A DNA stretch of 64,000 nucleotides from Paractinoplanes maris (GCF_023544465.1 NZ_JALPVL010000001.1:186001-250000), one strand, 5' to 3'; positions 1 to 8,661 are shown, numbered from the stretch's first letter. A program made the numbers and translations. Notes: a model not told the origin generated them from the sequence alone.

Positions 1-244
1 AGAACGGGGTGTCGCCCATCAGGTGCTGCGGTGTGGCCAGCGCGACCACCTGCTCCTCGAGGCCGGCGTCGCGCAGCACCTCCATCGTGCGCTGGTTGGT
101 GATGTGGGCCCGCGGGGTGTCGGAAAGGCTGCTGTACTTGGTGACCACGATGTTGGGCACGCCGTAGGTGCTCAACAGCATCGCGGCCGCCCCACCGGCC
201 GGTCCGCTGCCGACGATCAGCACGTCGGTTTCCACGTCAGCCAT
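1..244 (-). CDS. FAD-dependent aromatic monooxygenase, N-terminal part (resorcinol hydroxylase-like)
   Basis: Only the first 81 residues lie in the window; the gene runs off the left edge. The protein opens with an FAD-binding Rossmann motif, VLIVGSGPAGGAAA, followed by PRAHITNQRTMEVLRDAG, a pattern typical of class A flavoprotein phenol hydroxylases. The ATG at 244 overlaps the stop of the upstream hydroxyquinol dioxygenase fusion by 8 bp (ATGGCTGA), so the two are translationally coupled. That context suggests it hydroxylates resorcinol or a related phenol to hydroxyquinol, the substrate of its partner. The family is clear; the substrate is inferred from the neighbour. Confidence 0.85.
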   Translation of the reverse strand, partial: MADVETDVLIVGSGPAGGAAAMLLSTYGVPNIVVTKYSSLSDTPRAHITNQRTMEVLRDAGLEEQVVALATPQHLMGDTPF

Positions 245-2096
245 CCGAAGCTCCCAACCTGAAGGTGAACTCGACCGTGCGCCCGCCGTCCGGGCCGGGT
301 GGGAACTCGACGATCAGCTCGTCCTTGACTCCGAAGACCGCGTCGGAGTCGAGGTACTTCCCGCCGGCCACGAAGAGCTGGGTGACCAGCTTCCGGAAGC
401 CGGGCGCGCTGATCATGAAGTGCAGGTGCGGTGCCCGGTACGGGTGCCGGCCGGTGGCCCGCAGCATCTCCCCCACCGGTCCGTCGTCCGGGATCGGGTA
501 TTCCGACGGCAGGATCGAGGAGAACCAGAGCCGCCCGTCGGCGTCGCTGCGCAGGCGCGCCCGCAGCACCGGGCCCTCCAGATCCGGCAGCTGCACGTCG
601 TAGAAACCGTCCTGATTGGACTGCCAGACGTCGACGACCGCGTCCGGCACCGGCCGGCCGTCCAGGTCGGTGATCAGGACGTCGGCTCGCAGCGGCACCC
701 CGGGCAGGCCTTCGGCGAGGTTGGCCCCCGACGCGACGGCCGGTGGCCCGTCGACGTAGAACGGCCCGAGCACGGCCGACGGCGTGGTGTCGGGGGAGCG
801 GGAATTGGTCAGCAGGTCGACCGCGCTGGAGATGCCCAAAGTGTCGCTGAGCAACACGAACTCCTGCCGGGTGGGTGAGCACATCTGCCCGGCCCGGGTC
901 AGGAAGCCGATCGCGGTCATCCACTCGTCCTCGGTGACGTCGTTGTCGGCCACGAAGCCGTGCAACCGGCGCACCAGGTCACCCAGCAGCCCGGCCACCC
1001 GCGGGTCGGACGCCGGGGAGAAACTGGCCACGACCTGCTCGGTGAGCCGGCTCAGATCGGGCTTCTCGCCGGCGGCGACCGGTCGATCACCGCGCCAGGC
1101 CTCGCCGAGCGCCTCGAGAACGCCGGGCGTGCCGGACTGCTCGGCCACCACGGGCAGGTCGGCCTCGGCCAGCCCGAGCTCGGCCAGCGAGCCCGGGGCA
1201 CCGAGCCGGGTGGCCAGATCGAAGACCGCGGCCGGGGCGTCGGTCGCGCCGAGTGCGGCGGCGACGCGCCGCATCGCCTCCGGCGCCGACCCGGCCCGGT
1301 ACGCCATCACGTGCGGCAGCAGCACCGCGTGCGTCTCGGCGTGCGGCAGCCCGAACGAGCCGCCCAGCACGTGGCAGAGCTTGTGGTGCGGCCCCATCGC
1401 GACCGAGCCGAGGCAGATCCCGGCCAGCCAGGCGCCGATCAGGGCGTCCGAGCGGGCCTCCGGGTCGTCCGGCCGCTCCGCGATCGACGGCAGGGCCCGG
1501 GCCAGCCGGGTGAGGGCGTCGACGGCGAACCGGTCCACGACCGGGTTGGCCTCCGGCGAATACAGCGCCTCGACGGCGTGCGCCATCGCGTTGAGCCCGC
1601 TGGTGACCGAGAGCCCGACCGGCAGGCCGAGGGTGAGCTCGACGTCGTAGAGCACGGTTTTCGGCAGCAGGGCCGGGTCCCGGCGGGTCCGCTTCTCGCC
1701 GTCCGCGGTCTCGCCCAGCACGGGTGTCACTTCCGAGCCGGCGTACGTGGTGGGGACCGCGATCTGCGGCAGGCCGGTGCGCGCGGCGAGGGCCTTGCCG
1801 AGTCCGGTGGCCGAGCCGCCGCCGATCGACACCAGGCAGTCGACGCCGTGCTCGCCGACCAGGCTCAGCGCGTCCTCGGTGACCTCGACCGGGGTGTGCA
1901 TGGCGACGCCCTCGAAGCGCGCCACGGCCAGCGGCCCCAGCACCGCGGCCGCCCGATCGGTGCGACGGCCCAGCAGCAGCACCCGGGAGGCACCCAGCCG
2001 CTCGGTCTCGTCGCGCAACCGGCTCAGCGTCCCGGCCCCGAAGAGCACCCGGGAGGCGTGCGCGGTGTAGGTGAAGGACTCCACGGGCTCGGTCAC
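237..2096 (-). CDS. Fused maleylacetate reductase / hydroxyquinol 1,2-dioxygenase
   Basis: This 619-residue bifunctional protein covers two consecutive steps of hydroxyquinol breakdown. Residues 1-345 are an iron-alcohol-dehydrogenase-type maleylacetate reductase: nucleotide motif GGGS at 92-95, TTYAGSE at 116-122, and a metal site around GPHHKLCH at 235-242. Residues 360-619 are an intradiol dioxygenase with the expected Fe(III) ligands Tyr499, Tyr533, His557 and His559 (RAPHLHF). The dioxygenase opens the hydroxyquinol ring to maleylacetate and the reductase converts that to 3-oxoadipate. The two are normally separate genes; here they are one frame with a short linker. The start is a GTG at 2096. 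It sits 15 bp after gtrA on the same strand, so it could share that transcript. Confidence 0.9.
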   Translation of the reverse strand: MTEPVESFTYTAHASRVLFGAGTLSRLRDETERLGASRVLLLGRRTDRAAAVLGPLAVARFEGVAMHTPVEVTEDALSLVGEHGVDCLVSIGGGSATGLGKALAARTGLPQIAVPTTYAGSEVTPVLGETADGEKRTRRDPALLPKTVLYDVELTLGLPVGLSVTSGLNAMAHAVEALYSPEANPVVDRFAVDALTRLARALPSIAERPDDPEARSDALIGAWLAGICLGSVAMGPHHKLCHVLGGSFGLPHAETHAVLLPHVMAYRAGSAPEAMRRVAAALGATDAPAAVFDLATRLGAPGSLAELGLAEADLPVVAEQSGTPGVLEALGEAWRGDRPVAAGEKPDLSRLTEQVVASFSPASDPRVAGLLGDLVRRLHGFVADNDVTEDEWMTAIGFLTRAGQMCSPTRQEFVLLSDTLGISSAVDLLTNSRSPDTTPSAVLGPFYVDGPPAVASGANLAEGLPGVPLRADVLITDLDGRPVPDAVVDVWQSNQDGFYDVQLPDLEGPVLRARLRSDADGRLWFSSILPSEYPIPDDGPVGEMLRATGRHPYRAPHLHFMISAPGFRKLVTQLFVAGGKYLDSDAVFGVKDELIVEFPPGPDGGRTVEFTFRLGASDG

Positions 2097-2111
2097 CCGA
2101 CCATGACACCA

Positions 2112-2486
2112 TCAACGCGCGCGGAAGGTCCAGCGCGAGTTGAGGGCGTAGTTGACGGCCGGGATCGTGACCAGGGCGAGCGCCTGCACCATCAGGTAGG
2201 GCCCGGTCACCAGGCCCAGGATCGCGGTGTTGAGGGCGAACGCCACGGCGGTCACGGCGAGGAAGCGCCCGCCCGTGGTGACGTGCCCGGTCGAGGCGCG
2301 GAAGACCCAGGAGCGCTGGAGACCGTACGAGACCAGGACGCTCGCCGCGAACCCGGTGGCCGACGCCGTCACCGGTGGCACCTCGAGCCCCTCGGCCAGC
2401 AGGAGCCCCACGCTCAGGTGGGTCAGGGCGCTGGCGGCACCGCTCAAGCCGTACCGGAGAAGGCGGGACGCCTCAGCGCTCGGCAC
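2112..2486 (-). CDS. GtrA-family membrane protein
   Basis: A 124-residue protein with four predicted membrane helices and the GtrA ending YALNSRWTFR. GtrA-family proteins are thought to help move polyprenyl-phosphate-linked sugars across the membrane and usually partner a GtrB-type glycosyltransferase. Such a gene lies directly upstream, overlapping by 14 bp (its TGA is at 2473-2475; this GTG start is at 2486). The pair closes the operon that starts at 4845 and supplies the lipid-linked sugar step of the surrounding glycan island. Family assignment is firm; the sugar is unknown. Confidence 0.9.
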   Translation of the reverse strand: MPSAEASRLLRYGLSGAASALTHLSVGLLLAEGLEVPPVTASATGFAASVLVSYGLQRSWVFRASTGHVTTGGRFLAVTAVAFALNTAILGLVTGPYLMVQALALVTIPAVNYALNSRWTFRAR

Positions 2487-3435
2487 GCTCGGCTCGCACC
2501 CACTGCTCGGGGAGCGAAGCGACCGGCCCCGACCGTTCCTGCACCAGATAGCGCGGGCGGCCGCGGACCTCCTCGTGGATGCGGGCCAGGTACTCCCCGA
2601 TCACGCCCAGACCGAGCAGCAGGAACGTGCCCATCACCAGCAGCAGCAGGATGACCGTGGGGAAGCCGGCCACCGAGTCCCCGCCGATCCAGCGGATCAG
2701 GGTCTGCGCGCCCAGCAGCACGGCGAAGGCGGCGAAGGCCAGCCCGACCATGGTCACCAGGTGCAGCGGCGCCGAGGTGAACGAGGTGAGGCCGTTGACC
2801 GCGAGCCGGAACAGCGAGCCGAACGTCCAGCGCGACCGGCCGCCCGCCCGCTCCTCGATGTCGACCTCGATCGTGCTGCGGCGGAACCCGATCCAGCTGC
2901 TGGTGCCACGGAAGAACGACGAGTGCTCGGGCAGCCGCAGCAGCGCGTCCAAGGCCGGCCGGCCGAGCAGCCGGAAGTCGGTCGCGTCGATCAGGTCGAC
3001 CCGGGTGAGGCCGGTGAACGCCTTGTTGAACGCGCGCCCGCCGAGCCGTCCGACCACCCCTTGGCCGGTACGGTTGCGCTTGACCGCCTCGACCACGTGC
3101 GCGCCCTCCCGCCAGCGGCGCACCATCTCGGGGATGGCGTCCGGCGGGTGCTGCAGGTCGGAGTCGATGACCACCACGGCATCACCGGCCGCGTGCTCGA
3201 GCCCGGCCAGCACGGCCGGCTCCTTGCCGAAGTTGCGCGACAGCTTGAGGCCGCGCACGTGCTCGTCGAGGAGTGCCCGCGCGGCCACCCGGTCCCAGGA
3301 GTCGTCGGTCGAGCCGTCGTCGACCAGCACCAGCTCGAAGCTCAGGCCGGCGCCGGTGAGCACCTCGGTGAGCCGGTCGACGAAGCGGTCCACGCCGGCG
3401 CCCTCGTTGAAGATGGGCGCCACCACGGAGATCAT
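2473..3435 (-). CDS. Polyprenyl-phosphate glycosyltransferase, family 2 (GtrB/ArnC-like)
   Basis: A GT2 enzyme of about 320 residues. It begins MISVVAPIFNEG and has VLVDDGSTDDS, a DSDLQHPP metal/nucleotide motif, and two C-terminal membrane helices ending in GEYLARIHEEVRGRP, a GtrB/DPM1 hallmark. It should transfer a sugar from a nucleotide donor to polyprenyl phosphate on the cytoplasmic face. I chose the ATG at 3435 because family members begin there; an in-frame start 45 bp upstream (3480) is possible. It overlaps gtrA and follows the coiled-coil protein gene by tens of bases, so it belongs to the 4845-2112 operon. Confidence 0.9.
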   Translation of the reverse strand: MISVVAPIFNEGAGVDRFVDRLTEVLTGAGLSFELVLVDDGSTDDSWDRVAARALLDEHVRGLKLSRNFGKEPAVLAGLEHAAGDAVVVIDSDLQHPPDAIPEMVRRWREGAHVVEAVKRNRTGQGVVGRLGGRAFNKAFTGLTRVDLIDATDFRLLGRPALDALLRLPEHSSFFRGTSSWIGFRRSTIEVDIEERAGGRSRWTFGSLFRLAVNGLTSFTSAPLHLVTMVGLAFAAFAVLLGAQTLIRWIGGDSVAGFPTVILLLLVMGTFLLLGLGVIGEYLARIHEEVRGRPRYLVQERSGPVASLPEQWVRAERAER

Positions 3436-3491
3436 CGGGCTCGATACCGTCACGCTCAGCCAACGACGGCGCTCGGGCAAAAGTTACAAAC

Positions 3492-4049
3492 CTAGCGGAG
3501 CAGCTCGGCCAGGGTGGGTGGCTGGGCGCGATCAACGAAGATCGTTCGAGCCGCGCCGTGGTCGCGGTAGAGGCGGGACAACCGCTCCGAGAGCACGTCC
3601 TCCCACGACCGGTCGGGGCGGTGCTGCTCCCAGGTCTCGCGGTCGGGCAGGTATTCCAGCAGCACGCCCAGGTCGCGCAGCAGCGCGAACGACGAGCAGT
3701 CGGTCAGCACGACCGGGCGGTGGCCGGGCTCGACCCGCAGCCGCTCCCGCAGGGTCAGCACGAACTCGCGCAACGGCTCGAAGTCCAGCCCGATCACCAC
3801 GTACAGGTGGACCGGCGCCGGGGTGGCCCGGACCGGACGAGCCGGGCGGCGGGCCGGGAAAAGCCGCTGCAGCACCGACGTACCGGCACGCAGCCGGTCG
3901 CGCTCCTGGCGCAGTCGCTCGCTCTTCCGGCGCTCGTCGGCCAGCCGGGTCTCGAGCGAGCGCAGGCGCCCGGCCATCGCGCTCAGCTCCCAGCGCGCCC
4001 GTTCCATCGCGTCAAGCGGCTCCCGCACCCGCACAGCCGTCTCCCGCAC
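3492..4049 (-). CDS. Coiled-coil plus alpha/beta protein of unknown function (paralogue 1)
   Basis: I do not recognise this 185-residue protein. Residues 15-55 are heptad-rich and charged (likely coiled coil). Residues 80-185 look alpha/beta, with HLYVVIGLD, RPVVLTDC, GVLLEYLP and a closing PPTLAELL. The protein at 8011-8661 matches it segment by segment (HVYVAIGL, LPVVVTD, GVVLEYLP, PPTLARLL), so the two are paralogues. Both lie immediately downstream of a gene of the same other family (4051-4845 and 8651-10126), so a two-gene block appears duplicated. The start is a GTG one base after the upstream stop. No membrane segment or signal peptide is seen; a cytoplasmic role in glycan assembly is a guess from context. 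Confidence 0.75.
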   Translation of the reverse strand: MRETAVRVREPLDAMERARWELSAMAGRLRSLETRLADERRKSERLRQERDRLRAGTSVLQRLFPARRPARPVRATPAPVHLYVVIGLDFEPLREFVLTLRERLRVEPGHRPVVLTDCSSFALLRDLGVLLEYLPDRETWEQHRPDRSWEDVLSERLSRLYRDHGAARTIFVDRAQPPTLAELLR

Positions 4050-4050
4050 C

Positions 4051-4845
4051 TCAGCCTCCGATCTCGCGACGGGCGCCGAGCCCGCCCCACCAGGTCGTGC
4101 CGGGCTCGACCACCCGGTCGAACACCTCTTGTCCCTCGCCGCCGCCGGTGGACACCCAGACGACTCCGGGGTGGTCGCGGATCGCCTCGGCCAGCCCCGG
4201 GCGCGGCCCGCCGGCGACCGCCACGATCGCGGGCTGGTGCACCGCGATCAGATGGGCCAGACGGTCCCGAAGCACTGTCCGGGGCGGGATGTGCTCGATG
4301 AGGAAGCCCGGCGGCACCGCCGTGGCTCCCGGGGCCCATGAGACCAGCACCGCGGACAGATCACCGGGCACCTTCGCCGCGAGCCGGCCGAGGGCCTCCG
4401 GGTCGTCGCCGACGATCAGCATGCGGCGGCCGGGCGCGGGCCCTTCCCGGTGTGTCCGGGCCGGGAGGCTGATCCGCGGGCGGATGCCGAACCCGGCCAG
4501 CCAGCGCAGATGGGACCGCCCGGCCGCCTCGCCGGGATCGTCGACGGCCACGGTGCGCCCGGCCCGTACGGCCGGCAGGTCCTCGACGATCGGGCGCCGC
4601 CCCCGGATAACCAGCAGCCGGGCCGTCACCGGCTCGTCGTCGCGGGCCAGCACGGCCACCCCGTCGCGGATCAGGTCGCGGATGTCCGGGCCGAACGGCA
4701 GGGGCCGCCGGTCGCCGGGCAACGGCGCGTGCACCAGGACCGTGCTCAGCGCCGCGTCGGCCTGCGTGCGCACCTCGGGAGCCACCCGGGCATCGGGGAA
4801 GCGGAAGTCGGCCAGGATCGCCACGTCGTGAACGGTCGTCGCCAT
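4051..4845 (-). CDS. GT-B-like protein of unknown function (short form)
   Basis: A 264-residue protein starting MATTVHDVAILADF. The ATG at 4845 is preceded by a good AGGGGG ribosome site, so an earlier in-frame start at 4896 is unlikely. Its first 100 residues match the start of the protein at 8651-10126 (DVAILSDLR, PF...I..L.DG...LA.DD, ARxLLIR) and the C-terminal modules of the two large glycosyltransferases in this island. The second half (MLIVGDD, IVAVAGGP, VVWVSTGGGEG) resembles a second Rossmann domain, but it ends before the donor-binding tail seen in the longer relative. It may be a truncated or regulatory glycosyltransferase. It is the first gene of the 4845-2112 operon. Confidence 0.7.
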   Translation of the reverse strand: MATTVHDVAILADFRFPDARVAPEVRTQADAALSTVLVHAPLPGDRRPLPFGPDIRDLIRDGVAVLARDDEPVTARLLVIRGRRPIVEDLPAVRAGRTVAVDDPGEAAGRSHLRWLAGFGIRPRISLPARTHREGPAPGRRMLIVGDDPEALGRLAAKVPGDLSAVLVSWAPGATAVPPGFLIEHIPPRTVLRDRLAHLIAVHQPAIVAVAGGPRPGLAEAIRDHPGVVWVSTGGGEGQEVFDRVVEPGTTWWGGLGARREIGG

Positions 4846-4899
4846 GGCCGATCCCCCTCTGAGCGCCTCTGGAAGGCCTAACGAGCACGGACACACTCC

Positions 4900-5036
4900 G
4901 TCACGGGACCGTTACGGAAACCGCATGACGGGGGGCCAACCGGACCGCAACCAGAGGGCATCGGGGTAGCTCCCAAGTCGGCGCGTCCGGGGCCGAACCA
5001 GGTCTGCGAGAGCCCCGGTAGCGACCGGGACCACTT
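4900..5036 (+). promoter_or_regulatory. Candidate c-di-AMP (ydaO/yuaA-type) riboswitch
   Basis: The leader of the CAP-protein gene carries, in order, elements I recall from actinobacterial c-di-AMP riboswitches: GGGGGGCCAACC (4930-4941), GGGCATCGGGGTAGCTCCC (4956-4973), GGGGCCGAACC (4989-4999), and a closing CTGCGAGAGCCCCGGTAGCGACCGGG (5004-5028). In Streptomyces such leaders sit in front of wall-active secreted proteins (for example rpfA), which fits the downstream gene. Recognised by eye; boundaries are approximate and no folding was run. Confidence 0.55.
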
Positions 5037-5051
5037 ACCGGAAGGCAGTCG

Positions 5052-5537
5052 ATGCGTTCTTCGATCACCAAGCGTCTGGCCCTGATCGCGATGATCCCCG
5101 CCACCCTGCTCGTCGTGGTCGCGTTCGCTTCGTCCGCCCAGGCCGCCGTCACCGGCTCCGCGAAGCTGCAGAGCGACATCGCGGTGCTGACCAACAAGCA
5201 GCGCGCGGCCCACGGCTGCAAGGCCGTCGTCGTCAGCCCGGCCCTGACCCGCTCGGCCATGGGCCACAGCGCCTACCAGGCCCGCACCAACACCATGAGC
5301 CACACCGGCGCCGGCAAGTCGACCTTCATCACCCGGACGATCGCCGCCGGCTACAACCGCCCGCTCAGTGAGAACGTGGCGTTCGGCTTCAGCACCGGTG
5401 CCGCCGTTGTCGGGGCGTGGATGAAGAGCCCGGGTCACCGCGCGAACATCCTCAACTGCAAGGCGATCGCGGTCGGGGTCGGCGTGGCCTACGCCGCCAA
5501 CGGCACCCCGTACTTCACGCAGGAGTTCGGTTACTGA
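5052..5537 (+). CDS. Secreted CAP-domain (SCP/YkwD-like) protein
   Basis: A 161-residue protein. A signal peptide (KRLALIAM...VVVAFASSAQA) is likely cleaved after AQA near residue 31. The rest is a single CAP domain with the usual YkwD landmarks: LTNKQRAAHGC near the start, MSHTG, ENVAFG, WMKSPGHRANIL and a final FTQEFGY. CAP proteins are extracellular; their activity in bacteria is poorly defined, but many are wall-associated. GAAGG precedes the ATG. Its leader holds a candidate c-di-AMP riboswitch. The 3' end overlaps the convergent methyltransferase-like gene by 23 bp. Confidence 0.9.
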   Translation: MRSSITKRLALIAMIPATLLVVVAFASSAQAAVTGSAKLQSDIAVLTNKQRAAHGCKAVVVSPALTRSAMGHSAYQARTNTMSHTGAGKSTFITRTIAAGYNRPLSENVAFGFSTGAAVVGAWMKSPGHRANILNCKAIAVGVGVAYAANGTPYFTQEFGY

Positions 5538-6396
5538 GCTCCCGGACGACCCGCCGATAGGACAGCAGGGCCTCACCTTCCCGGGTGAGGCCTTCTGTCG
5601 TCTCCAGCCAGCGCGCGGCGGCCTCCGGGGCGCCGGCCAGGCAGACCGTCGCCGTGTCGGCCAGCACGGCGGTGAGCAGCCGCATGGTGGCGGCGGCGTC
5701 CGGGCCGGTCAGCAGATCCGTGCGCTCGACCACGAGCAGGCCGACGTCGCGCAGGTCGGCCAGGGCCTCCAGCGGCGCCTCGCGGATCTCGGCCACCCCG
5801 GCCAGAGCGTGGGCGGTCAGGCCGGCCCGGGTCCGCCCGGCCCGCGCGGCATCGTGGTCGAGCGAGACCAGCCGGCCACCGGCTTCCTCGACGGCATAGG
5901 CCATCCAGACCGTCGGGGCACCACCGCCCAGTTCGAGCACCACGCGCGGGCGCCGGGTGCGAATCAGGTGCAGCAGGTCGAGCAGCGGAACCGCCCCGCC
6001 CGAGGGCGGCATCGGCGCGCGCGGTGTGACCTGGTGGAAGAGCTGGACGAAAGCCTCGATCTCCCGGGTCTGGGCCGCGGCCCGGTCGGCCGCCTCCCGA
6101 TGCCGGTCACCCGAGTGCAGGAGCAACTCCTCGAGCGCGCCCAGCATCCGGCGCTGGGTCTGGTCGAGCACGGTCCGGGCGTCGGTCTGCTGCCGCCGTT
6201 GCAGGCGCTGCAGCCCGGAGAGCCGCCGGGCCACCAGCAGCAGGCCGGCGAAGAGGATCGTGAAGAAGACCGCGAGCAGGGTGAGGGCCAGGCCGACGTT
6301 CCCGGTCAGCGCCGCCCCCGCCACCGCGGCACAGAGCACGCAGGCTCCGCCGGCCGAGACGATCTGACGGCGGGTCAGATTCCGGAACCGGCGCAT
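5515..6396 (-). CDS. Membrane-anchored SAM-methyltransferase-like protein (paralogue 1)
   Basis: A 293-residue protein: short N-terminus, two membrane helices (about 13-53), a coiled-coil stretch (about 55-115), the motif EIEAFVQLFHQVTPRAPMPPSGG, then a Rossmann fold with VVLELGGGAPTVWMAYAVE (SAM motif I) and LVSLDHD. It is a clear paralogue of the product of 12564-13577, which shares this architecture and the PRAPMP linker. It is the last gene of the 10126-5515 operon and is preceded by GGAGGAGAG. I infer a membrane-tethered methyltransferase acting on a glycan or its lipid carrier; the substrate is unknown and catalysis unproven. Confidence 0.75.
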   Translation of the reverse strand: MRRFRNLTRRQIVSAGGACVLCAAVAGAALTGNVGLALTLLAVFFTILFAGLLLVARRLSGLQRLQRRQQTDARTVLDQTQRRMLGALEELLLHSGDRHREAADRAAAQTREIEAFVQLFHQVTPRAPMPPSGGAVPLLDLLHLIRTRRPRVVLELGGGAPTVWMAYAVEEAGGRLVSLDHDAARAGRTRAGLTAHALAGVAEIREAPLEALADLRDVGLLVVERTDLLTGPDAAATMRLLTAVLADTATVCLAGAPEAAARWLETTEGLTREGEALLSYRRVVRELSNRTPA

Positions 6397-6433
6397 CAGC
6401 TCTCCTCCACGATCGGGACAAACGCCGGTGGCG

Positions 6434-8014
6434 TCAGCCGGTTACGCCCGGGCAGAACGCGACGTCCGCCCGCTGCCGGGAGGCGATCTCCAGCGACTCG
6501 TCGAAACGCCGTACCGAGAACGGCGTGTCGGCGTGCAGTTGCACGAACTCGGCCCGCAGCGCGCACCGGCGGGCGGCGCCGGCGGAGGTCGGGTCGAAGT
6601 CGGCCATCTCGACCGCCACCCGGTCGGCGAGCCGGGCGGCCGGACTGGTCATCGCGAGGTCGCGCTGCCCTTTGTTGGCCGCCGCCGTGACGGTCGCCGC
6701 CGCCGCGAAGAGGACCACGGCCGCGATGAGGGCGCCCTGCCGCCGTACGAGATGAACCAGCGCCACCAGCAGCAGCGCCCCCGCCGTGGTGGTCACCGCC
6801 GAATCCCGCCAGCCGTATCCCCACCGGCCCGTCGTCACGAGCTGCTGCACGTCGGCGTTCAACGACCCCATCGCCGCCCCCAGCACCACGAGCGTCCCGG
6901 CGGTCACCGCCAGCGCGAGAGCCGGCCGCCGTCCGACCTGCGACATCCGCGGCAGATCACGGATCGCGGGCCGGGCCAGCGCCCCGATCACCACCACCGC
7001 GACGATCAGCACGAGCCCGCCCAGCCACGACCCTCGCGGTGCCGCCGCCGGCCACATCAGCGGCGGGAACCAGGCGATGGCTCGTACCGGAAGGGCCTCC
7101 AGCGTCTCCGGCCCGAACCGCACATCGGAGCCCTGGTAGCAGTTCCCGGCCGCGCAATAGCGGTGGATCACCACCCGCACGGCCAGGAAGATCGGCAGGA
7201 ACCCGACCCAGGCCAGCCCGACCGCCCGGGCCGGCGCCGCCGTGAGCAACCGGACCGGCCGCAGGCCCAGCACCAGCCGGCTGCGGGCCAGGACGGCCAC
7301 CGTGGCCAGCGGCAGCGCCAGGTAGGCGATCTCGTTGAACGCCGCCAGAGCCGCCCCGCCCAGCAGCAGCAACGGCATCCGCCACCACCGCAGCGGCCGT
7401 TCGGGGTCGATCCGGCACAGTGCCGCCGTCACCGCCAGGACCAGCGCGGCCGAGGCCAGATAGAGCCCGCCGAAGAGCACGATCGGACTGGACCCCCCGG
7501 CGGCGACGAAGCCCGCGGCGACGGCGAACGGGACGACAGCGGCCATAGTGGACGGTGCCCGGCGGAACAGCCGGCCCCGCGCGACGACGCTCTCGGCGAG
7601 CAGCACGGCGGTCACACACAACAGGATCGCCGAGAGGAACGAGACCAGCCGGAACCCGACGTTCACCGGCAGGCCCAGCACCTCGCTCACCGCGTAGGCG
7701 ACCGTGTCCAGCGCCTTCTCCAGCATCCGCCCGAACAGCCGGAAGTTGCCCAGCCGCAGATAGCCCGGAAGCGAGCCGACGGTGTGCGGCACGATCCGCA
7801 GCGGGTCGTCGCGGAACAGTCCGCCGTGCCAGTAGAGGTTGAACCGATGATCGCGGCTCGGCGCCAGCGCGACCAGCGGCGCCAGCACGGGCAGCGGCAC
7901 CAGCACGGCCCGCAGCAGGGCCCGCCGCCAGAGCGCGCCGACCGGTGGCCCCTCGACGACGAAGCGCATCCCGACACGCGGGGCGGCGGGGGCATCGATC
8001 GTCGAGGAACTCAT
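6434..8014 (-). CDS. Large polytopic membrane protein, unknown
   Basis: A 526-residue protein with roughly ten hydrophobic segments and a C-terminal soluble tail of about 80 residues ending in DVAFCPGVTG. After the first helix comes a hydrophilic segment (RFNLYWHGGLFRDDP), as in some GT-C-type membrane glycosyltransferases, but I see no diagnostic motif. The ATG at 8014 overlaps the stop of the upstream coiled-coil gene (ATGA), so it is coupled within the 10126-5515 operon. It could be a glycosyltransferase using lipid-linked sugars, a polymerase or a transporter; none can be chosen from sequence alone. Confidence 0.7.
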   Translation of the reverse strand: MSSSTIDAPAAPRVGMRFVVEGPPVGALWRRALLRAVLVPLPVLAPLVALAPSRDHRFNLYWHGGLFRDDPLRIVPHTVGSLPGYLRLGNFRLFGRMLEKALDTVAYAVSEVLGLPVNVGFRLVSFLSAILLCVTAVLLAESVVARGRLFRRAPSTMAAVVPFAVAAGFVAAGGSSPIVLFGGLYLASAALVLAVTAALCRIDPERPLRWWRMPLLLLGGAALAAFNEIAYLALPLATVAVLARSRLVLGLRPVRLLTAAPARAVGLAWVGFLPIFLAVRVVIHRYCAAGNCYQGSDVRFGPETLEALPVRAIAWFPPLMWPAAAPRGSWLGGLVLIVAVVVIGALARPAIRDLPRMSQVGRRPALALAVTAGTLVVLGAAMGSLNADVQQLVTTGRWGYGWRDSAVTTTAGALLLVALVHLVRRQGALIAAVVLFAAAATVTAAANKGQRDLAMTSPAARLADRVAVEMADFDPTSAGAARRCALRAEFVQLHADTPFSVRRFDESLEIASRQRADVAFCPGVTG

Positions 8015-8661
8015 GCCGAAGCCAACGACCCCACCCGTCGATCAGTGACGAGCAGCCGGGCCAGCGTCGGCGGATCACGCGGGTCGATCACGACGGCCCG
8101 GGTGACCCGGTGATCGCGGCAGAGCTGGGCGACCCGGCCGGCCAGCAGCGTCTCCCAGTCCCAGCCGGGCTCGTGCCGCGACCACGTCGCCGGGCCGGGC
8201 AGATATTCGAGCACGACCCCGGGAACCCGCAGGCTCCGCAGCGACTGCTGGTCGGTCACCACCACGGGCAGGTGGTCGGCGTCGACCAGCACCCGCTGGC
8301 GCAGCGCCCGGATCAACGCGCGCGACCCGGCCCGGGAGAGCCCGATCGCCACATAGACGTGGGCCGGCACCGCGGCCGGCGGCCCCGGGCGGGCCGGGGC
8401 GTCCGCCGGCTCGCGCCACCGCCGGGCCGCCCGGCCGGCGATCGCCGGGCCCTGGCGCACCGGGTCGCGGGCCAGGTCGACCAGCGCCCGGCCGAGGCGG
8501 TAGGAGCGGCTGCGCCGCAGGGCCAGCACCAGTTCGCGGTTGCGGTCGCGATCCCGCAGGGCGGCGTCGCGCTCGTCCTCGACACAGCGCAACCGCCCGG
8601 TCAACGTGGCCACCTGCCGGCGGGCGAGGGCCAGATCGGCCGCGTCCGGCTCATCGGACAC
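8011..8661 (-). CDS. Coiled-coil plus alpha/beta protein of unknown function (paralogue 2)
   Basis: A 216-residue paralogue of the 3492-4049 product. Residues 5-50 are charged and helical (likely coiled coil), followed by a basic linker (residues 50-90). Residues 95-205 are the shared alpha/beta domain (HVYVAIGL, LPVVVTD, GVVLEYLP, VIDPRDPPTLARLL). The GTG start at 8661 lies inside the end of the upstream gene (TGA at 8651-8653), and its own stop overlaps the next ATG, so it is locked into the operon. Function unknown; the conserved pairing with a GT-B-like partner suggests the two proteins act together. Confidence 0.75.
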   Translation of the reverse strand: MSDEPDAADLALARRQVATLTGRLRCVEDERDAALRDRDRNRELVLALRRSRSYRLGRALVDLARDPVRQGPAIAGRAARRWREPADAPARPGPPAAVPAHVYVAIGLSRAGSRALIRALRQRVLVDADHLPVVVTDQQSLRSLRVPGVVLEYLPGPATWSRHEPGWDWETLLAGRVAQLCRDHRVTRAVVIDPRDPPTLARLLVTDRRVGSLASA

